Source of the DNA: JADJVL01 sp039812765
Lineage (GTDB): Bacteria; Acidobacteriota; Holophagae; Holophagales; Holophagaceae
DNA: 64,000 bases
NCBI GenBank assembly: GCA_039812765.1
Contig: JBDIBF010000008.1
Location: forward strand, 1 to 64,000
Direction: 5' to 3'
How positions within the stretch are numbered: position 1 is the first letter of the stretch; each line of letters starts with the position of its first letter. Under the pieces are notes generated by a model. It was not told the DNA's origin. It searched no databases and worked only from the letters and a program-made list of their open reading frames with translations. This document shows positions 24,434-33,001 of the stretch, one piece after another. The translations under genes and the position numbers were made by a program.

Positions 24434-26584
24434 CTACTTCGGCGCGATCTCCCGGCTCTTGCTCCAGCGCTTGAAGCGCAGCATCTGCTCGGCGAGGTCC
24501 TCCCGGGTCTCGAGGCGCACGTCGGCGAGGACTTCGCGCTTGTCGCCTTCCTTGGCGAACCTGCTCTCGCCCATGACGGGCACGAGCTGGGGGAAGACGA
24601 AGGCGCGGAGCTTGGGGAGGTTCATGGCCTCGGCGCGGGCCTTGGCGTCGTCGCGCCAGGCCGAATTCACCTTCGTGCCGAACTCGGCGAAGAAGGCCTC
24701 GGCGCCGGCCTTGTCGCCCATGGACTTGAACGTCTGCAGCTTTCCGAGGATCTCGCCGATCCCGGCGTGGGCCTTGTTCAGGTCGGTGACGGCGATCCAG
24801 CGCTTGCCGTCCTTCTCCTCCATCCTCACGCCGAAGTCCCGGGAGGGCTGGAGCAGGTAGTTGAGCACCAGCTGCCGCCCGCGGTCGTGGGCCTCGCGGA
24901 TGGTGTCGCCCTGGTGGTTCGCGTTGGCGGCGAACTGGTTGACCAGGTAGCTGAGCACCATGGCCTGGGCGGCGTCCAGGTGCTCCTCGGCGCTCACGGC
25001 GCCGATCTCCACCACCTTGGGGTCCAGGAACTGGTAGAGGGCCACCAGGTCCGCGCGGCACTCCTCCAGGGCCGAGTAGGTCGGACCGATCTTCGTGGCG
25101 GGATCCGCGCCGGCGAGGGACTCGTCGCCCTGGCCCGAGCCGTGGCCGATGACCTCGTGCATGTAGACCAGCCACTGCCGGGCCAGGGCGCCATGCTTGG
25201 CCACGATGGCGCGGTCCTCGGGGCGGTAGAAGCCGTCCAGCCGGGCCTGCTTCACCTTGGCCGAGTCCGAGTTCTCCACATTGAGCAGGACCACGTTCTT
25301 CGAGCCGTGCTCCTTGCGGACGTCCGCGTAGTTCGGAAGGTTGTAGGCCGCGGCGCTCACGGGGCCGCCGTCGCCGGTCTCCACCAGCACGTTCACCACC
25401 GTGGCCACGGGCGGATCCACCTTGGCGCGCTTCCACTTGGCGTCCCAGGGCATCCTCGCCTCGAAGTAGAGGGCGTTCTGGCTCAGCTTCCCGATCTTCT
25501 CGCTGTCGGCCAGGATGCTGACGTTGGCTTCAAAGCTGCCGATGATGCCGCGCGGGTCCTTGTAGGTCTCCACGAAGCCGTTGAGGTAGTCCACCGCACC
25601 CTTCGTCTTGAGCCATGCCACGGTATGGGCCTTGTAGGCCGCCTCGTCGCCGGTCTCGAAGTGGGCGATGAGCTGGTCCAGGGCCGCCTTCTGGTTGGGC
25701 TCGGGCTCGCTGCGCAGCTTCTTGACGCCGTCCTTCTCCACCTCGACGAAGGTGTTGTCCACGTAGCCCGCGGCCTTCTTCAGCCAGTACGTCACGCGCT
25801 CCAGGTCCTGGCCGTAGACCCCGCCCACCTTGAACTCCTGGGCCTCGACGGTCCGCTTGCCCTTCTTGTCCCGCACCAGGCCGAAGCGCACGTTCAGCTT
25901 CTCCTGGTCGGCCTTGGGCAGGGCCTCGATGTCCTTGAGCGTGAGGCCCGGGTCGTACATGCCCACCGCGCTGGTGGCCACCGGGTCCGCGCCCGGGGTC
26001 TGGTTCACCTGCACCGGGTCCACCTTCGCGTCGAAGATGTGGGGGCGGAGCCGCGCCAGCTTCTTCTCCAGGCTCTCGCCCTTGGCCAGGTCGAAGGCGG
26101 CGCCCTTCCTCTTCGCGTGCTGGGCCGCGGCCTTGAGCTGCTCGAAGGTGAGGAGCCGGGGCGTGAACTTCGTGTGGTTCCAGTGGTCGTACTGGCCGTG
26201 ATGGATCCAGACCAGCTTCAGGTACTCTTCCAGGCCCGCGGCGGCGGAGGGATCCAGGCCCTCGCGCTTCTCGTAGATGGCCTCCAGGAGGTTGCGGATC
26301 TCCAGGGCGGTGCGGTGGCTCTGCAGGTAGAAGATGTCGTGGCCGGCGATGGCGGCCCGATAGAGGAAGTAGGCGTACTTGCGCTGGCTGGGCTTGAGCT
26401 TGTCGAAGCCCTGGGCGTCCAGCCCCAGCACCATGACCTCGCGGCCGTTCTCCCCGAGGCGCTCCAGCTCCCCGACGCGGAGGGCGGGATCGCTGACGGC
26501 GGAGGGGACCGGCTGGGGGGCGGGATCCTGGGCGAATGCCGCGCCGCAGGCGAGCAGGGTGGCCAGCACCGTGATGGGTCGCAT
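24434..26584 (-). CDS. Exported dipeptidyl peptidase III (M49 family)
   Basis: This 716-residue zinc peptidase has a signal peptide (MRPITVLATLLACGAAFAQ). The M49 zinc motif HEVIGHGSG (HExxGH, near residue 478) and the downstream Glu motif EECRADLVALY (near 507) supply ligands and catalysis. M49 enzymes remove dipeptides from the N-terminus of short peptides. Bacterial exported members are less studied than the cytosolic eukaryotic enzyme. The start at 26584 has GGAGGACATC directly upstream and begins the signal peptide; an upstream in-frame ATG adds eight residues only. It probably feeds peptide scavenging with the metalloprotease at 28969. Confidence 0.9.
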   Translation of the reverse strand: MRPITVLATLLACGAAFAQDPAPQPVPSAVSDPALRVGELERLGENGREVMVLGLDAQGFDKLKPSQRKYAYFLYRAAIAGHDIFYLQSHRTALEIRNLLEAIYEKREGLDPSAAAGLEEYLKLVWIHHGQYDHWNHTKFTPRLLTFEQLKAAAQHAKRKGAAFDLAKGESLEKKLARLRPHIFDAKVDPVQVNQTPGADPVATSAVGMYDPGLTLKDIEALPKADQEKLNVRFGLVRDKKGKRTVEAQEFKVGGVYGQDLERVTYWLKKAAGYVDNTFVEVEKDGVKKLRSEPEPNQKAALDQLIAHFETGDEAAYKAHTVAWLKTKGAVDYLNGFVETYKDPRGIIGSFEANVSILADSEKIGKLSQNALYFEARMPWDAKWKRAKVDPPVATVVNVLVETGDGGPVSAAAYNLPNYADVRKEHGSKNVVLLNVENSDSAKVKQARLDGFYRPEDRAIVAKHGALARQWLVYMHEVIGHGSGQGDESLAGADPATKIGPTYSALEECRADLVALYQFLDPKVVEIGAVSAEEHLDAAQAMVLSYLVNQFAANANHQGDTIREAHDRGRQLVLNYLLQPSRDFGVRMEEKDGKRWIAVTDLNKAHAGIGEILGKLQTFKSMGDKAGAEAFFAEFGTKVNSAWRDDAKARAEAMNLPKLRAFVFPQLVPVMGESRFAKEGDKREVLADVRLETREDLAEQMLRFKRWSKSREIAPK

Positions 26585-26646
26585 GATGTCCTCCGGGAGG
26601 TCCAGCATTTTCGCACGGTCACCGGGGCTTTGCCCGCCGGGACCCT

Positions 26647-26692
26647 GGTCCTTGGTCCTTCGCCCTTGGCCAGAGACCTGGGACCAAGGTCC
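26647..26692. repeat. Imperfect inverted repeat upstream of tRNA-Val
   Basis: GGTCCTTGGTCC on the left is complementary, with one mismatch, to GGACCAAGGTCC on the right. It lies in the 190-base gap between the peptidase start and tRNA-Val, two divergent transcripts. It may be regulatory or a relic; nothing shows which. Confidence 0.4.
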
Positions 26693-26774
26693 AAGGACTC
26701 AAGCAGGGGGTCTGGCGGCCCAGGAAAAACGCACCTTGGAGGCGGCCGGGGGCTTTGGTAGACTGGTGGGCCGC

Positions 26775-26849
26775 GGGCGTATAACTCAGCGGTAGAGTGC
26801 TACCTTCACACGGTAGAAGTCCCAGGTTCGAATCCTGGTACGCCCACCA
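26775..26849 (+). tRNA. tRNA-Val (anticodon CAC)
   Basis: A full cloverleaf can be drawn: acceptor stem GGGCGTA/TACGCCC, D-arm with CTCAGCGGTAGAG, anticodon stem CTACC/GGTAG enclosing TTCACAC (anticodon CAC), T-arm CCAGG-TTCGAAT-CCTGG, discriminator A and an encoded CCA. It reads valine GTG codons. A terminator hairpin follows immediately. Confidence 0.96.
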
Positions 26850-26851
26850 CC

Positions 26852-26880
26852 AAGGCCCTGAATCCTCCCTTCAGGGCCTT
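26852..26880 (+). terminator. Terminator after tRNA-Val
   Basis: An 11-bp perfect stem AAGGCCCTGAA/TTCAGGGCCTT closes a 7-base loop and is followed by TGATTT. It begins 3 bases after the tRNA CCA end and likely ends that transcript just before the EF-P gene. Confidence 0.8.
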
Positions 26881-26922
26881 TGATTTGAACTCCCCTGCCG
26901 TTTCGAGAACCAGGAGCCCCCG

Positions 26923-27489
26923 ATGCCCTTCATCAACGCGACCCAGGTCCGCGCCGGCATGATCATCAACTTCGAAGGCGAGCTGTGCCGCGTGATCAGC
27001 GTGGAGCACCAGACCCCGGGCAACCTGCCCGCGCGCATCGTCACGAAGATGAAGCGCCTCAAGGACGGCATCAACCGCGAGAACCGCTTCGGCTCCAGCG
27101 ACAAGATCGACAAGGCCAGCCTCGAACAGCACACGATGGAGTACCTCTACGAGGACGGCGACCACCTGGTCTTCATGAACAACGAGACCTACGAGCAGCT
27201 CGAGGTCAGCAAGGACGTCCTGGGCGACGACCTGGTCTTCCTGCAGCCCAACATGGCCGTCGAGCTGGAGTTCTACGAAGGCCAGGCCCTCAGCGCGGTC
27301 CTGCCTCCCAGCGTCGTCCTCGAGATCAAGGAGACGGCCCCCGTCATGAAGAACGCCAACGCCACCGGCTCCTACAAGCCCGCCACGCTGGAGAACGGCA
27401 TCACCGTCGGCGTGCCGCCCTACATCGAGACCGGCGAGAAGATCCGCGTGAACACGGTCGAGCGGACCTACATGGAGCGGGTGAAGTAG
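26923..27489 (+). CDS. efp: Translation elongation factor P, PGN-loop type
   Basis: This 188-residue factor has the normal three-barrel EF-P length. KOW-like domain I (1-65), domain II with EDGDHLVFMNNETYEQ, and domain III with TGSYKPATLENGITVGVPPYI and VNTVERTYMERVK are all clear. It rescues ribosomes stalled on polyproline. The loop that carries the modified residue reads TPGNLPAR, so the position of E. coli Lys34 is Asn34. It therefore cannot take beta-lysine, 5-aminopentanol or rhamnose at that site as Lys/Arg types do. Forms with PGN at the tip occur, as I recall, in Acidobacteria and relatives. SD (GGAG) and spacing support the ATG. Confidence 0.95.
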   Translation: MPFINATQVRAGMIINFEGELCRVISVEHQTPGNLPARIVTKMKRLKDGINRENRFGSSDKIDKASLEQHTMEYLYEDGDHLVFMNNETYEQLEVSKDVLGDDLVFLQPNMAVELEFYEGQALSAVLPPSVVLEIKETAPVMKNANATGSYKPATLENGITVGVPPYIETGEKIRVNTVERTYMERVK

Positions 27490-27521
27490 CCCTCCGGGCC
27501 CCGGACTCCGACCAAGATGAT

Positions 27522-27549
27522 GAAACGGCCCCGCTCGCGGGGCCGTTTC
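27522..27549 (+). terminator. Terminator after efp
   Basis: A 12-bp perfect stem GAAACGGCCCCG/CGGGGCCGTTTC closes a CTCG loop, 32 bases after the efp stop and before a convergent gene. The A-run on one arm and T-run on the other let it act in both directions. Confidence 0.85.
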
Positions 27550-27604
27550 GATTGCGGCCCGCGCGGGCGCCGCTCCGACATGCCTGGAGCCCCGGGCCCA
27601 ACCG

Positions 27605-28972
27605 CTATTTCTCCACCTCCTGCGATCCCGGCCTGAATTTCCAGATCGCCGCGGACAGGGCGATGTCCTTCGGCCCCGTGAAGTGCATGAAGCTCATCGC
27701 CACGCGCCCGTCCACGGCGTCCACGCCGAGGTAGTCGCCGAAGAAGACGCCGGGGTTGCACTCGAAGGGGGCGAGGTCCACGCGGTGGTTGCGCCAGGTC
27801 TTCCCGCCGTCGAGGCTGCGGGCGAGGGTGAGGCCGGTCCGGGTGCCCTCCAGGCCCCGGCGGTCGTAGAAGGCCACGTTCACGGAGCCGTCGGCGGGAT
27901 CCACGGCCATCCAGGTGAAGAACTGCGCCTTGCCGTCGCGGACGGGGTCATCGTTCACGCGTACCGGTTCGCTCCAGGTGGCGCCGCCGTCCTTCGAACC
28001 CATGACGAAGACGTCGGGGTCGCCGTTCCGCTGGTCGATCCAGTTCACGTAGATCGTGCCCCGGCGCGGCCCTTTGGAGAGGTCCACCTTCGTGACCGGC
28101 ATGCCGTTGGCGCGGCCGAGGCCCTCGACAGGGAAGTCCCAGCCGCCGGGGTGGGTGCCGATGATCCGCTCCTTGCCGAAGGTTTCGCCGCCGTCCGTGG
28201 AGCTGCAGAAGACCAGGCCCCGGGGCCCCGACCACACCACGTAGACCTCGCCCTTGGGTCCCACCGCCGGCACGGCGCCCTCCACCGTGTCCGAGTCGTC
28301 CACGCAGGTGCCGGGCGTGTCGGAGATGCGCAGCGGCTGGTCGAAAGTGCGGCCCCCGTCCAGGCTGCGGGTGAAGTAGATGTGCGACTTGTGCAGGGGG
28401 TCCTTGGAGCCGTAGACCTCGAAGCGCGTCCAGGCCGCGTAGAGCGCGCCCTTGCGGGGCGAGTCGGGGACCGTGTCCACGGCGATGCCCGGCTTGTCCT
28501 CGAAGGGCTGGGTGCTGTTGATGTGCTCCACCAGCGGCACCGGCGCCTCCCAGGTCGCGCCCCCGTCCCGGCTGGTGGTGCAGTAGAGGCCCGTGTGGCC
28601 GCGCTTGGCCCGGCGGTCGCGGAAGCCGTCGGCGCCGAGGTAGACATGGTGGAAGACGCCGGGCCCGGCGATGACCACGTCGTCCCCCTGGCCGACCCCG
28701 CGGGGGTTGGCCGTGGGCACCGACCGCCACGCGGCCCCGCCGTCCGCGGACGCGTAGGCGAAATTGCTGACCGCGGGGCCGCCGAGGGTCCGGAGGAACT
28801 GGGCGGAGACGGCGACCATGCGCTCGGGGGCGGCGGGGTCGAGGGCGATGGAGGTCTCCACCGGCATCACGGCCCCGGGGGCGCTGAGCCGGACCACGCG
28901 GTGGGGCGCGGTGCCCGGCGGCGCCTGGGCGGCGAGGGCGGGGCCGAGGGCGGCGAGGAGCAGGCTCCTCAC
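27605..28972 (-). CDS. Exported BNR-repeat (sialidase-fold) protein
   Basis: This 455-residue protein has a signal peptide (VRSLLLAALGPALAAQA). It shows repeated Asp-box/BNR motifs of the S-x-D-x-G-x-T-[WF] kind: ASADGGAAW, TSRDGGATW, RSLDGGRTF, SSTDGGETF, GSKDGGATW and RSLDGGKTW, at least six, one per blade of a propeller. The fold is that of exo-alpha-sialidases and other glycosidases or binding proteins; the sialidase catalytic Arg triad and Tyr/Glu cannot be assigned here. The GTG start overlaps the metalloprotease stop (GTGA), so it is its operon partner. It might bind glycans or proteins; enzyme activity is unproven. Confidence 0.82.
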   Translation of the reverse strand: MRSLLLAALGPALAAQAPPGTAPHRVVRLSAPGAVMPVETSIALDPAAPERMVAVSAQFLRTLGGPAVSNFAYASADGGAAWRSVPTANPRGVGQGDDVVIAGPGVFHHVYLGADGFRDRRAKRGHTGLYCTTSRDGGATWEAPVPLVEHINSTQPFEDKPGIAVDTVPDSPRKGALYAAWTRFEVYGSKDPLHKSHIYFTRSLDGGRTFDQPLRISDTPGTCVDDSDTVEGAVPAVGPKGEVYVVWSGPRGLVFCSSTDGGETFGKERIIGTHPGGWDFPVEGLGRANGMPVTKVDLSKGPRRGTIYVNWIDQRNGDPDVFVMGSKDGGATWSEPVRVNDDPVRDGKAQFFTWMAVDPADGSVNVAFYDRRGLEGTRTGLTLARSLDGGKTWRNHRVDLAPFECNPGVFFGDYLGVDAVDGRVAMSFMHFTGPKDIALSAAIWKFRPGSQEVEK

Positions 28973-31608
28973 AGGGACATCCGCTGCACCGAGGCCTTGA
29001 AGGTCTCGTCCAGGGTGGCCAGGACCTCCAGGTAGTGGGCCTTGGTCTCCCGGCCCAGGCCGGGCCGGGCCAGGGCGGCCTTCAGGGTGGCCTGGAGGCT
29101 CCGCAGGTTCTCCCGGGCGAGGGCGCGGGCGTCGTCGGGCGTGGCCGGGTTGGCGCGCAGCACGAGCCCGACCATCTGGCGGACGTGCTCCTTCTGCAGC
29201 CCGCGGCGGGTGCCCGTGGGCTCGGCGCCCTTGCGGGCCTCCTCCCAGATGGCGTTCCCCAGGCCGTCGAAGAGCTCCGGAAGGCGGAAGACATCCTTGG
29301 CCGGGGACTTCTCGGGCGTGTCGAGGATGCGGCGCATGAGGGCCGGGTTCAGGACCTGCCCGAGGATGGACTTCTGGATGGCCAGCACCCGGGAGGACAG
29401 GGAGAAGTCGGGGGCGCTGGCCGCGCCGCCGAAGCCCCGGTCGAACTGGTCCACCGTCAGCCGGGACGCGAAGTCCGGCCGCAGCTTGAGGGCGTTCATG
29501 TCGAAGATGCTGCCGGTGAGGAGCCGCAGGGCCTCTCGCTGCTTCCCGCCGTTCACCGGCGCGAGGGGCGCCCGGGGGGACCCGGCGTGGTCGCGCACGT
29601 AGACGACGCCGCCCAGGTACTTGGCCGCGTTCGACGCCGCGCCGCCCATGCGCCCGAGGGCGACGGTGGTGGTGCGGCGGAGGCTCTTGTACTCCTCCCC
29701 GGGCTTGAGGACCCGCTCCTGCAGGCGGGCCAGGAGCTCCTGGCTGAGGTTGATGCGCTTGGCCAGGTAGCCGAGGGGATCGCTGCCGAGGTCCCAGCGG
29801 CTGACCTCGGGATCCATCGCGTCGGGGCCGAAGCCGGCCTCCTGGTCCGTCCCGAAGGCCAGGAGGGGATCCTGCTCGCCCCGGGCGGCGATGCGGGCCA
29901 GCGCCTCCTTCTCCTTCGCCGGATCCAGGGGGGCGTAGGCGTATTCGATGGCCCAGTAGTCGTAGGGTCCGAGGGTCTGCATGTGGTAGTCGCCCTGGCG
30001 CGATCCGTTCCGGGCGATGTTCGTCGGCGTGTAGTCCATCACGGACCCGGTGATGCCGTGGCCCGTGGTGAAGGCCTTGTCCCCCAGCTGGGCCTCGGAG
30101 TAGACCGTGGACGCCCGGAAGTTGTGGCGCAGGCCGAGGGTGTGCCCGATCTCGTGCATCACCACGTCCTTGAGGTAGGAGCGCACGAAGGCCTCCTCCG
30201 CGGGGCTGCCCGGCTCCAGGTCGCCCCGGGCCTCCAGCAGGTCGGCGCCGAAGGCGAGCTCGCCCCGGGCCTCCGCGAGGTAGGTGCAGCGGTCCGCCCG
30301 CGCGCCGGGCGCGGCGGCCGGCGGGATCTCCTCGTGGAACTCCTCCCGCCCGCCGCGGGTGAAGATCTCGCCCATGCCCACGTCGGCGTCCAGGATCTCT
30401 CCGGTGCGGGGATCCACCATGCTGGGCCCGATGGCGAAGCCGGCGTCCACCCCCAGGAACCAGCGCACCGAGGCGTGGCGGGCGTCGTGGGTGCTCCAGT
30501 CGGCGTCCGCAGGCTGCTGCTTCACCTCGATGGCGTCCTTGAAGCCGATGCGCTCGAAGGCCTTGTTCCATTCGAGGATGCCGGCCTTCACGGTCTCGCG
30601 GTACCGCTCGGGGATGTTCTTGTCGAGCCAGTAGACGATGGGCTGCTTGGGCCGGCTCAGGGCGGCGGCGGGGTCGGCCTTCTCCAGCCGCCAGCGATGG
30701 ACCAGGTGGATCCGCTCGTCGGGCTGGAAGTCGGTGGTGAAGTCCCAGCGGGTGGAGACGAAATGGCCCACGCGGTCGTCGGCGAGGCGGGGCTTCATGG
30801 GCTCGGCGGGAAGCTTGGCGAGGCTGTAGTGGAAGCCCAGGAAGAGGCTGCGCACGTCCTCGAGGGTCCGGGGCGGCGGCGTGAAGGGCATGGGCGGCGC
30901 GCCGGGCATGCTCACGGGCGGGATCACCAGCTTCGCCAGCGCGAAGTGGGCGTTCACGCTGAAGGTGGTCTGGTCCGGGGCGGAGGCCACCTTCAGGAAG
31001 GAGCTGTTCCCGGCGTCGAAGCCGTAGGGCTGCCGGAAGGCGAATTCCAGCTGGGTGGCGGCCATGGGGAGGTCCTTCAGCAGCAGGGCGTTCGCCTCCA
31101 CCAGGAAGGACTTCCGCTCGGGATGGGGCAGGCTCAGCACCGGCGCGGAGGCCAGGAGGCTGTCGGAGAACCCCTCGGCCACCGCCTGCGCGATGGGCGT
31201 GCCCTCCTGGGCGGTGAAGGCCGTGTTGCGGGCCAGCAGCTGGAGGGTGTTGCCGATCCGCTTGAAGTAGACGAGGTGGCTGTCGCCCATCATGCCGCCG
31301 TAGAGCCCGCGCTCCCCGAGGGCCTGGGGGAAGTTCCAGGACAGGAAGTAGAGGGGCCCGAGCTGGTCGGGCTTCAGCTCCAGCCAGACCTTGTCGTCCT
31401 TCTGCCAGAGGCCGACCAGGCCGGGCATCTCCTTGGCCTCCTTGATCACATCCGCGAAGGGCTTCAGGGCCCCGGGGGCGGCGGTCGCCGGGGTTCCGGG
31501 GGCGGCGGTGGGGGCGGCCGGGGGGGCGGCCTGGGGCTTGGCCGGGGGGGTGTCGGCGCCGGGAAGGGCCTGGGCGGCCAGCAGCAAGGCGAAGGCGGTC
31601 AGTCGCAT
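28969..31608 (-). CDS. Exported zinc metalloprotease (DUF5117/DUF4953 type)
   Basis: This 879-residue protein has a signal peptide (MRLTAFALLLAAQALPGA) and a Pro/Ala-rich linker (about 20-50) before a DUF5117-like N-terminal domain. The metzincin-like zinc motif HEIGHTLGLRHNF (near 485) carries three His and Glu. WLDKNIPERYRETVKAGILEWNKAFE is the family block preceding the active site. It should cleave proteins outside the inner membrane. The C-terminal DUF4953-type part extends for 380 residues. It is first in a coupled pair with the BNR-repeat gene (GTGA). A Crp/Fnr regulator lies divergently 81 bases away. Confidence 0.87.
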   Translation of the reverse strand: MRLTAFALLLAAQALPGADTPPAKPQAAPPAAPTAAPGTPATAAPGALKPFADVIKEAKEMPGLVGLWQKDDKVWLELKPDQLGPLYFLSWNFPQALGERGLYGGMMGDSHLVYFKRIGNTLQLLARNTAFTAQEGTPIAQAVAEGFSDSLLASAPVLSLPHPERKSFLVEANALLLKDLPMAATQLEFAFRQPYGFDAGNSSFLKVASAPDQTTFSVNAHFALAKLVIPPVSMPGAPPMPFTPPPRTLEDVRSLFLGFHYSLAKLPAEPMKPRLADDRVGHFVSTRWDFTTDFQPDERIHLVHRWRLEKADPAAALSRPKQPIVYWLDKNIPERYRETVKAGILEWNKAFERIGFKDAIEVKQQPADADWSTHDARHASVRWFLGVDAGFAIGPSMVDPRTGEILDADVGMGEIFTRGGREEFHEEIPPAAAPGARADRCTYLAEARGELAFGADLLEARGDLEPGSPAEEAFVRSYLKDVVMHEIGHTLGLRHNFRASTVYSEAQLGDKAFTTGHGITGSVMDYTPTNIARNGSRQGDYHMQTLGPYDYWAIEYAYAPLDPAKEKEALARIAARGEQDPLLAFGTDQEAGFGPDAMDPEVSRWDLGSDPLGYLAKRINLSQELLARLQERVLKPGEEYKSLRRTTTVALGRMGGAASNAAKYLGGVVYVRDHAGSPRAPLAPVNGGKQREALRLLTGSIFDMNALKLRPDFASRLTVDQFDRGFGGAASAPDFSLSSRVLAIQKSILGQVLNPALMRRILDTPEKSPAKDVFRLPELFDGLGNAIWEEARKGAEPTGTRRGLQKEHVRQMVGLVLRANPATPDDARALARENLRSLQATLKAALARPGLGRETKAHYLEVLATLDETFKASVQRMSL

Positions 31609-31689
31609 GGTGTCTCCGGGGGGGTGGGTCCAGGATGGGCCATCACCTTGCGATGTTCCAGTCCGCCCGGGCCCTGGCTAAGATGCAGC

Positions 31690-32364
31690 ATGGCCCAGCC
31701 CGCCCTGAACCTCCTGGAAGTCGACTTCTTTTCCGCGCTTCCCCGTCCCGAGGCGGAAGAGCTCGCCCGTCACAGCGAACACCGGAAATACAGTGACGGA
31801 AATCGCGTCTATTCCCAGGGCGACCGCCTGCCCGGCGTGCTGGTGGTGGTCCGGGGCGCCCTGAAGGTCTTCCGCACGGACGGCCGCGGGCACATCCAGG
31901 TCCTCGAATTCCTCCGCCCGGGCCAGTGCGTGGGCGAAGTGCCGGTCTTCGACGGCGCCCCCATCGCCAGCAGCGCCGAGGCCCACGGCGAGACCGAACT
32001 GTGGCTGATCCCCGGCGCGCCCCTGCGGGACATGGCCCACCGCCGTCCGGAGGTCGCCGAAGGCCTCATGCGCCACTTCGCCGCGAAAGTGCGCCACCTC
32101 GTGGGGCTGGTGGAGGCCCTCAGCCTGCACAGCGTGCCCGAGCGCGTGGCCCAGACCATCCTCGAGTACCAGGCCCACCATCCGGACCGCATGGTGGTGG
32201 AGTTCGAGGAGACCCAGGAGGAACTGGCCCAGTGCGTCGGCGCCAGCCGGGAAGCCTTCTCCCGCGCCCTGCGCCTCCTGAGCGACCTCGGCCTCATCCA
32301 CAGCACCTTCCCCGTGGTGAAGGTCGTGGACCTCGCCAAGCTCAAGCGCTACGCCAAGGGCTGA
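31690..32364 (+). CDS. Crp/Fnr family transcriptional regulator
   Basis: This 224-residue regulator has a cyclic-nucleotide-binding beta barrel (about 14-125, with YSQGDRLPGVLVVVRGALKVF and PGQCVGEVPVFDG) and a winged HTH of the Crp type (about 150-218, with TQEELAQCVGASREAFSRALRLL). No Fnr-type Cys cluster is seen, and the cAMP-contact Arg/Ser pair is not obvious, so the effector is unclear. It is divergent from the metalloprotease gene and may control it. A short hairpin follows the stop. Confidence 0.9.
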   Translation: MAQPALNLLEVDFFSALPRPEAEELARHSEHRKYSDGNRVYSQGDRLPGVLVVVRGALKVFRTDGRGHIQVLEFLRPGQCVGEVPVFDGAPIASSAEAHGETELWLIPGAPLRDMAHRRPEVAEGLMRHFAAKVRHLVGLVEALSLHSVPERVAQTILEYQAHHPDRMVVEFEETQEELAQCVGASREAFSRALRLLSDLGLIHSTFPVVKVVDLAKLKRYAKG

Positions 32365-32383
32365 ACCCGGGAGCGGTCCGACC

Positions 32384-32399
32384 CCTCCCTCGCGGGAGG
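32384..32399. terminator. Short hairpin between convergent genes
   Basis: A 6-bp stem CCTCCC/GGGAGG closes a TCGC loop, 19 bases after the Crp/Fnr stop and before the convergent LOG-type gene. It is weak but placed where a bidirectional terminator is expected. Confidence 0.35.
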
Positions 32400-32419
32400 A
32401 GTTCCACCTCCCCGAGGGC

Positions 32420-33001
32420 TCACCGCTCCAGCGGCGCCTCCCACTTCGACGCCGCGGGCCCGGGCCGCCAGCCTTCGATCCGGTCGAGCAGGAGTTCGGC
32501 CTCCCGCTCCCGCATCAGCAGCCCCCGGTGCGCCGGGTCCAGGAAGCCCTCGGCGACGCCGTGGTCGAGGGCCGCGAGCAGGGGCCCGAAGAACCCTTTG
32601 ACGTCGAGCAGGCCCACGGGCTTGGCGTGCAGCCCGAGCTGGGCCCAGGTGAGGATCTCGAAGAGCTCGTCCAGGGTGCCGTAGCCCCCCGGGAGGGCGA
32701 TGAAGCCGTCGGCGAGGTCCGCCATGAGGGACTTGCGCGCGTGCATGGAGTCCACGGCATGGAATTCGGTGAGGCCGGGATGGGCCACCTCCCGGGCCAC
32801 CAGGGCGCGGGGCATGACGCCGGTCACCGATGCGCCCGCCGCCAGGGCCGCGTCCGCGAGGGCGCCCATGGTGCCCACGCGCGCGCCTCCGTAGACCAGG
32901 CCGTGGCCCCGGCGGGCGAGCGCGGCGCCGAGACCCCGGGCGGCCTGGAGGTAGGCCGGGCGCGCGCCGCCGCGGGAGCCGCAGAAGACGGCGATCCTCA
33001 C
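32420..33001 (-). CDS. LOG family protein (cytokinin-riboside phosphoribohydrolase type)
   Basis: This 193-residue Rossmann protein has the LOG/TIGR00730 marks: IAVFCGSRGG at the N-terminus, LVYGGARVGTMG (36-46), MHARKSLM with R89/K90 and PGGYGTLDELFE (104-115). Family enzymes split nucleoside 5'-monophosphates into base and ribose 5-phosphate, including cytokinin precursors, and some act in nucleotide salvage. The start is GTG at 33001, overlapping the LysR-type gene stop (GTGA); this fixes the start and indicates co-transcription. Confidence 0.9.
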   Translation of the reverse strand: MRIAVFCGSRGGARPAYLQAARGLGAALARRGHGLVYGGARVGTMGALADAALAAGASVTGVMPRALVAREVAHPGLTEFHAVDSMHARKSLMADLADGFIALPGGYGTLDELFEILTWAQLGLHAKPVGLLDVKGFFGPLLAALDHGVAEGFLDPAHRGLLMREREAELLLDRIEGWRPGPAASKWEAPLER

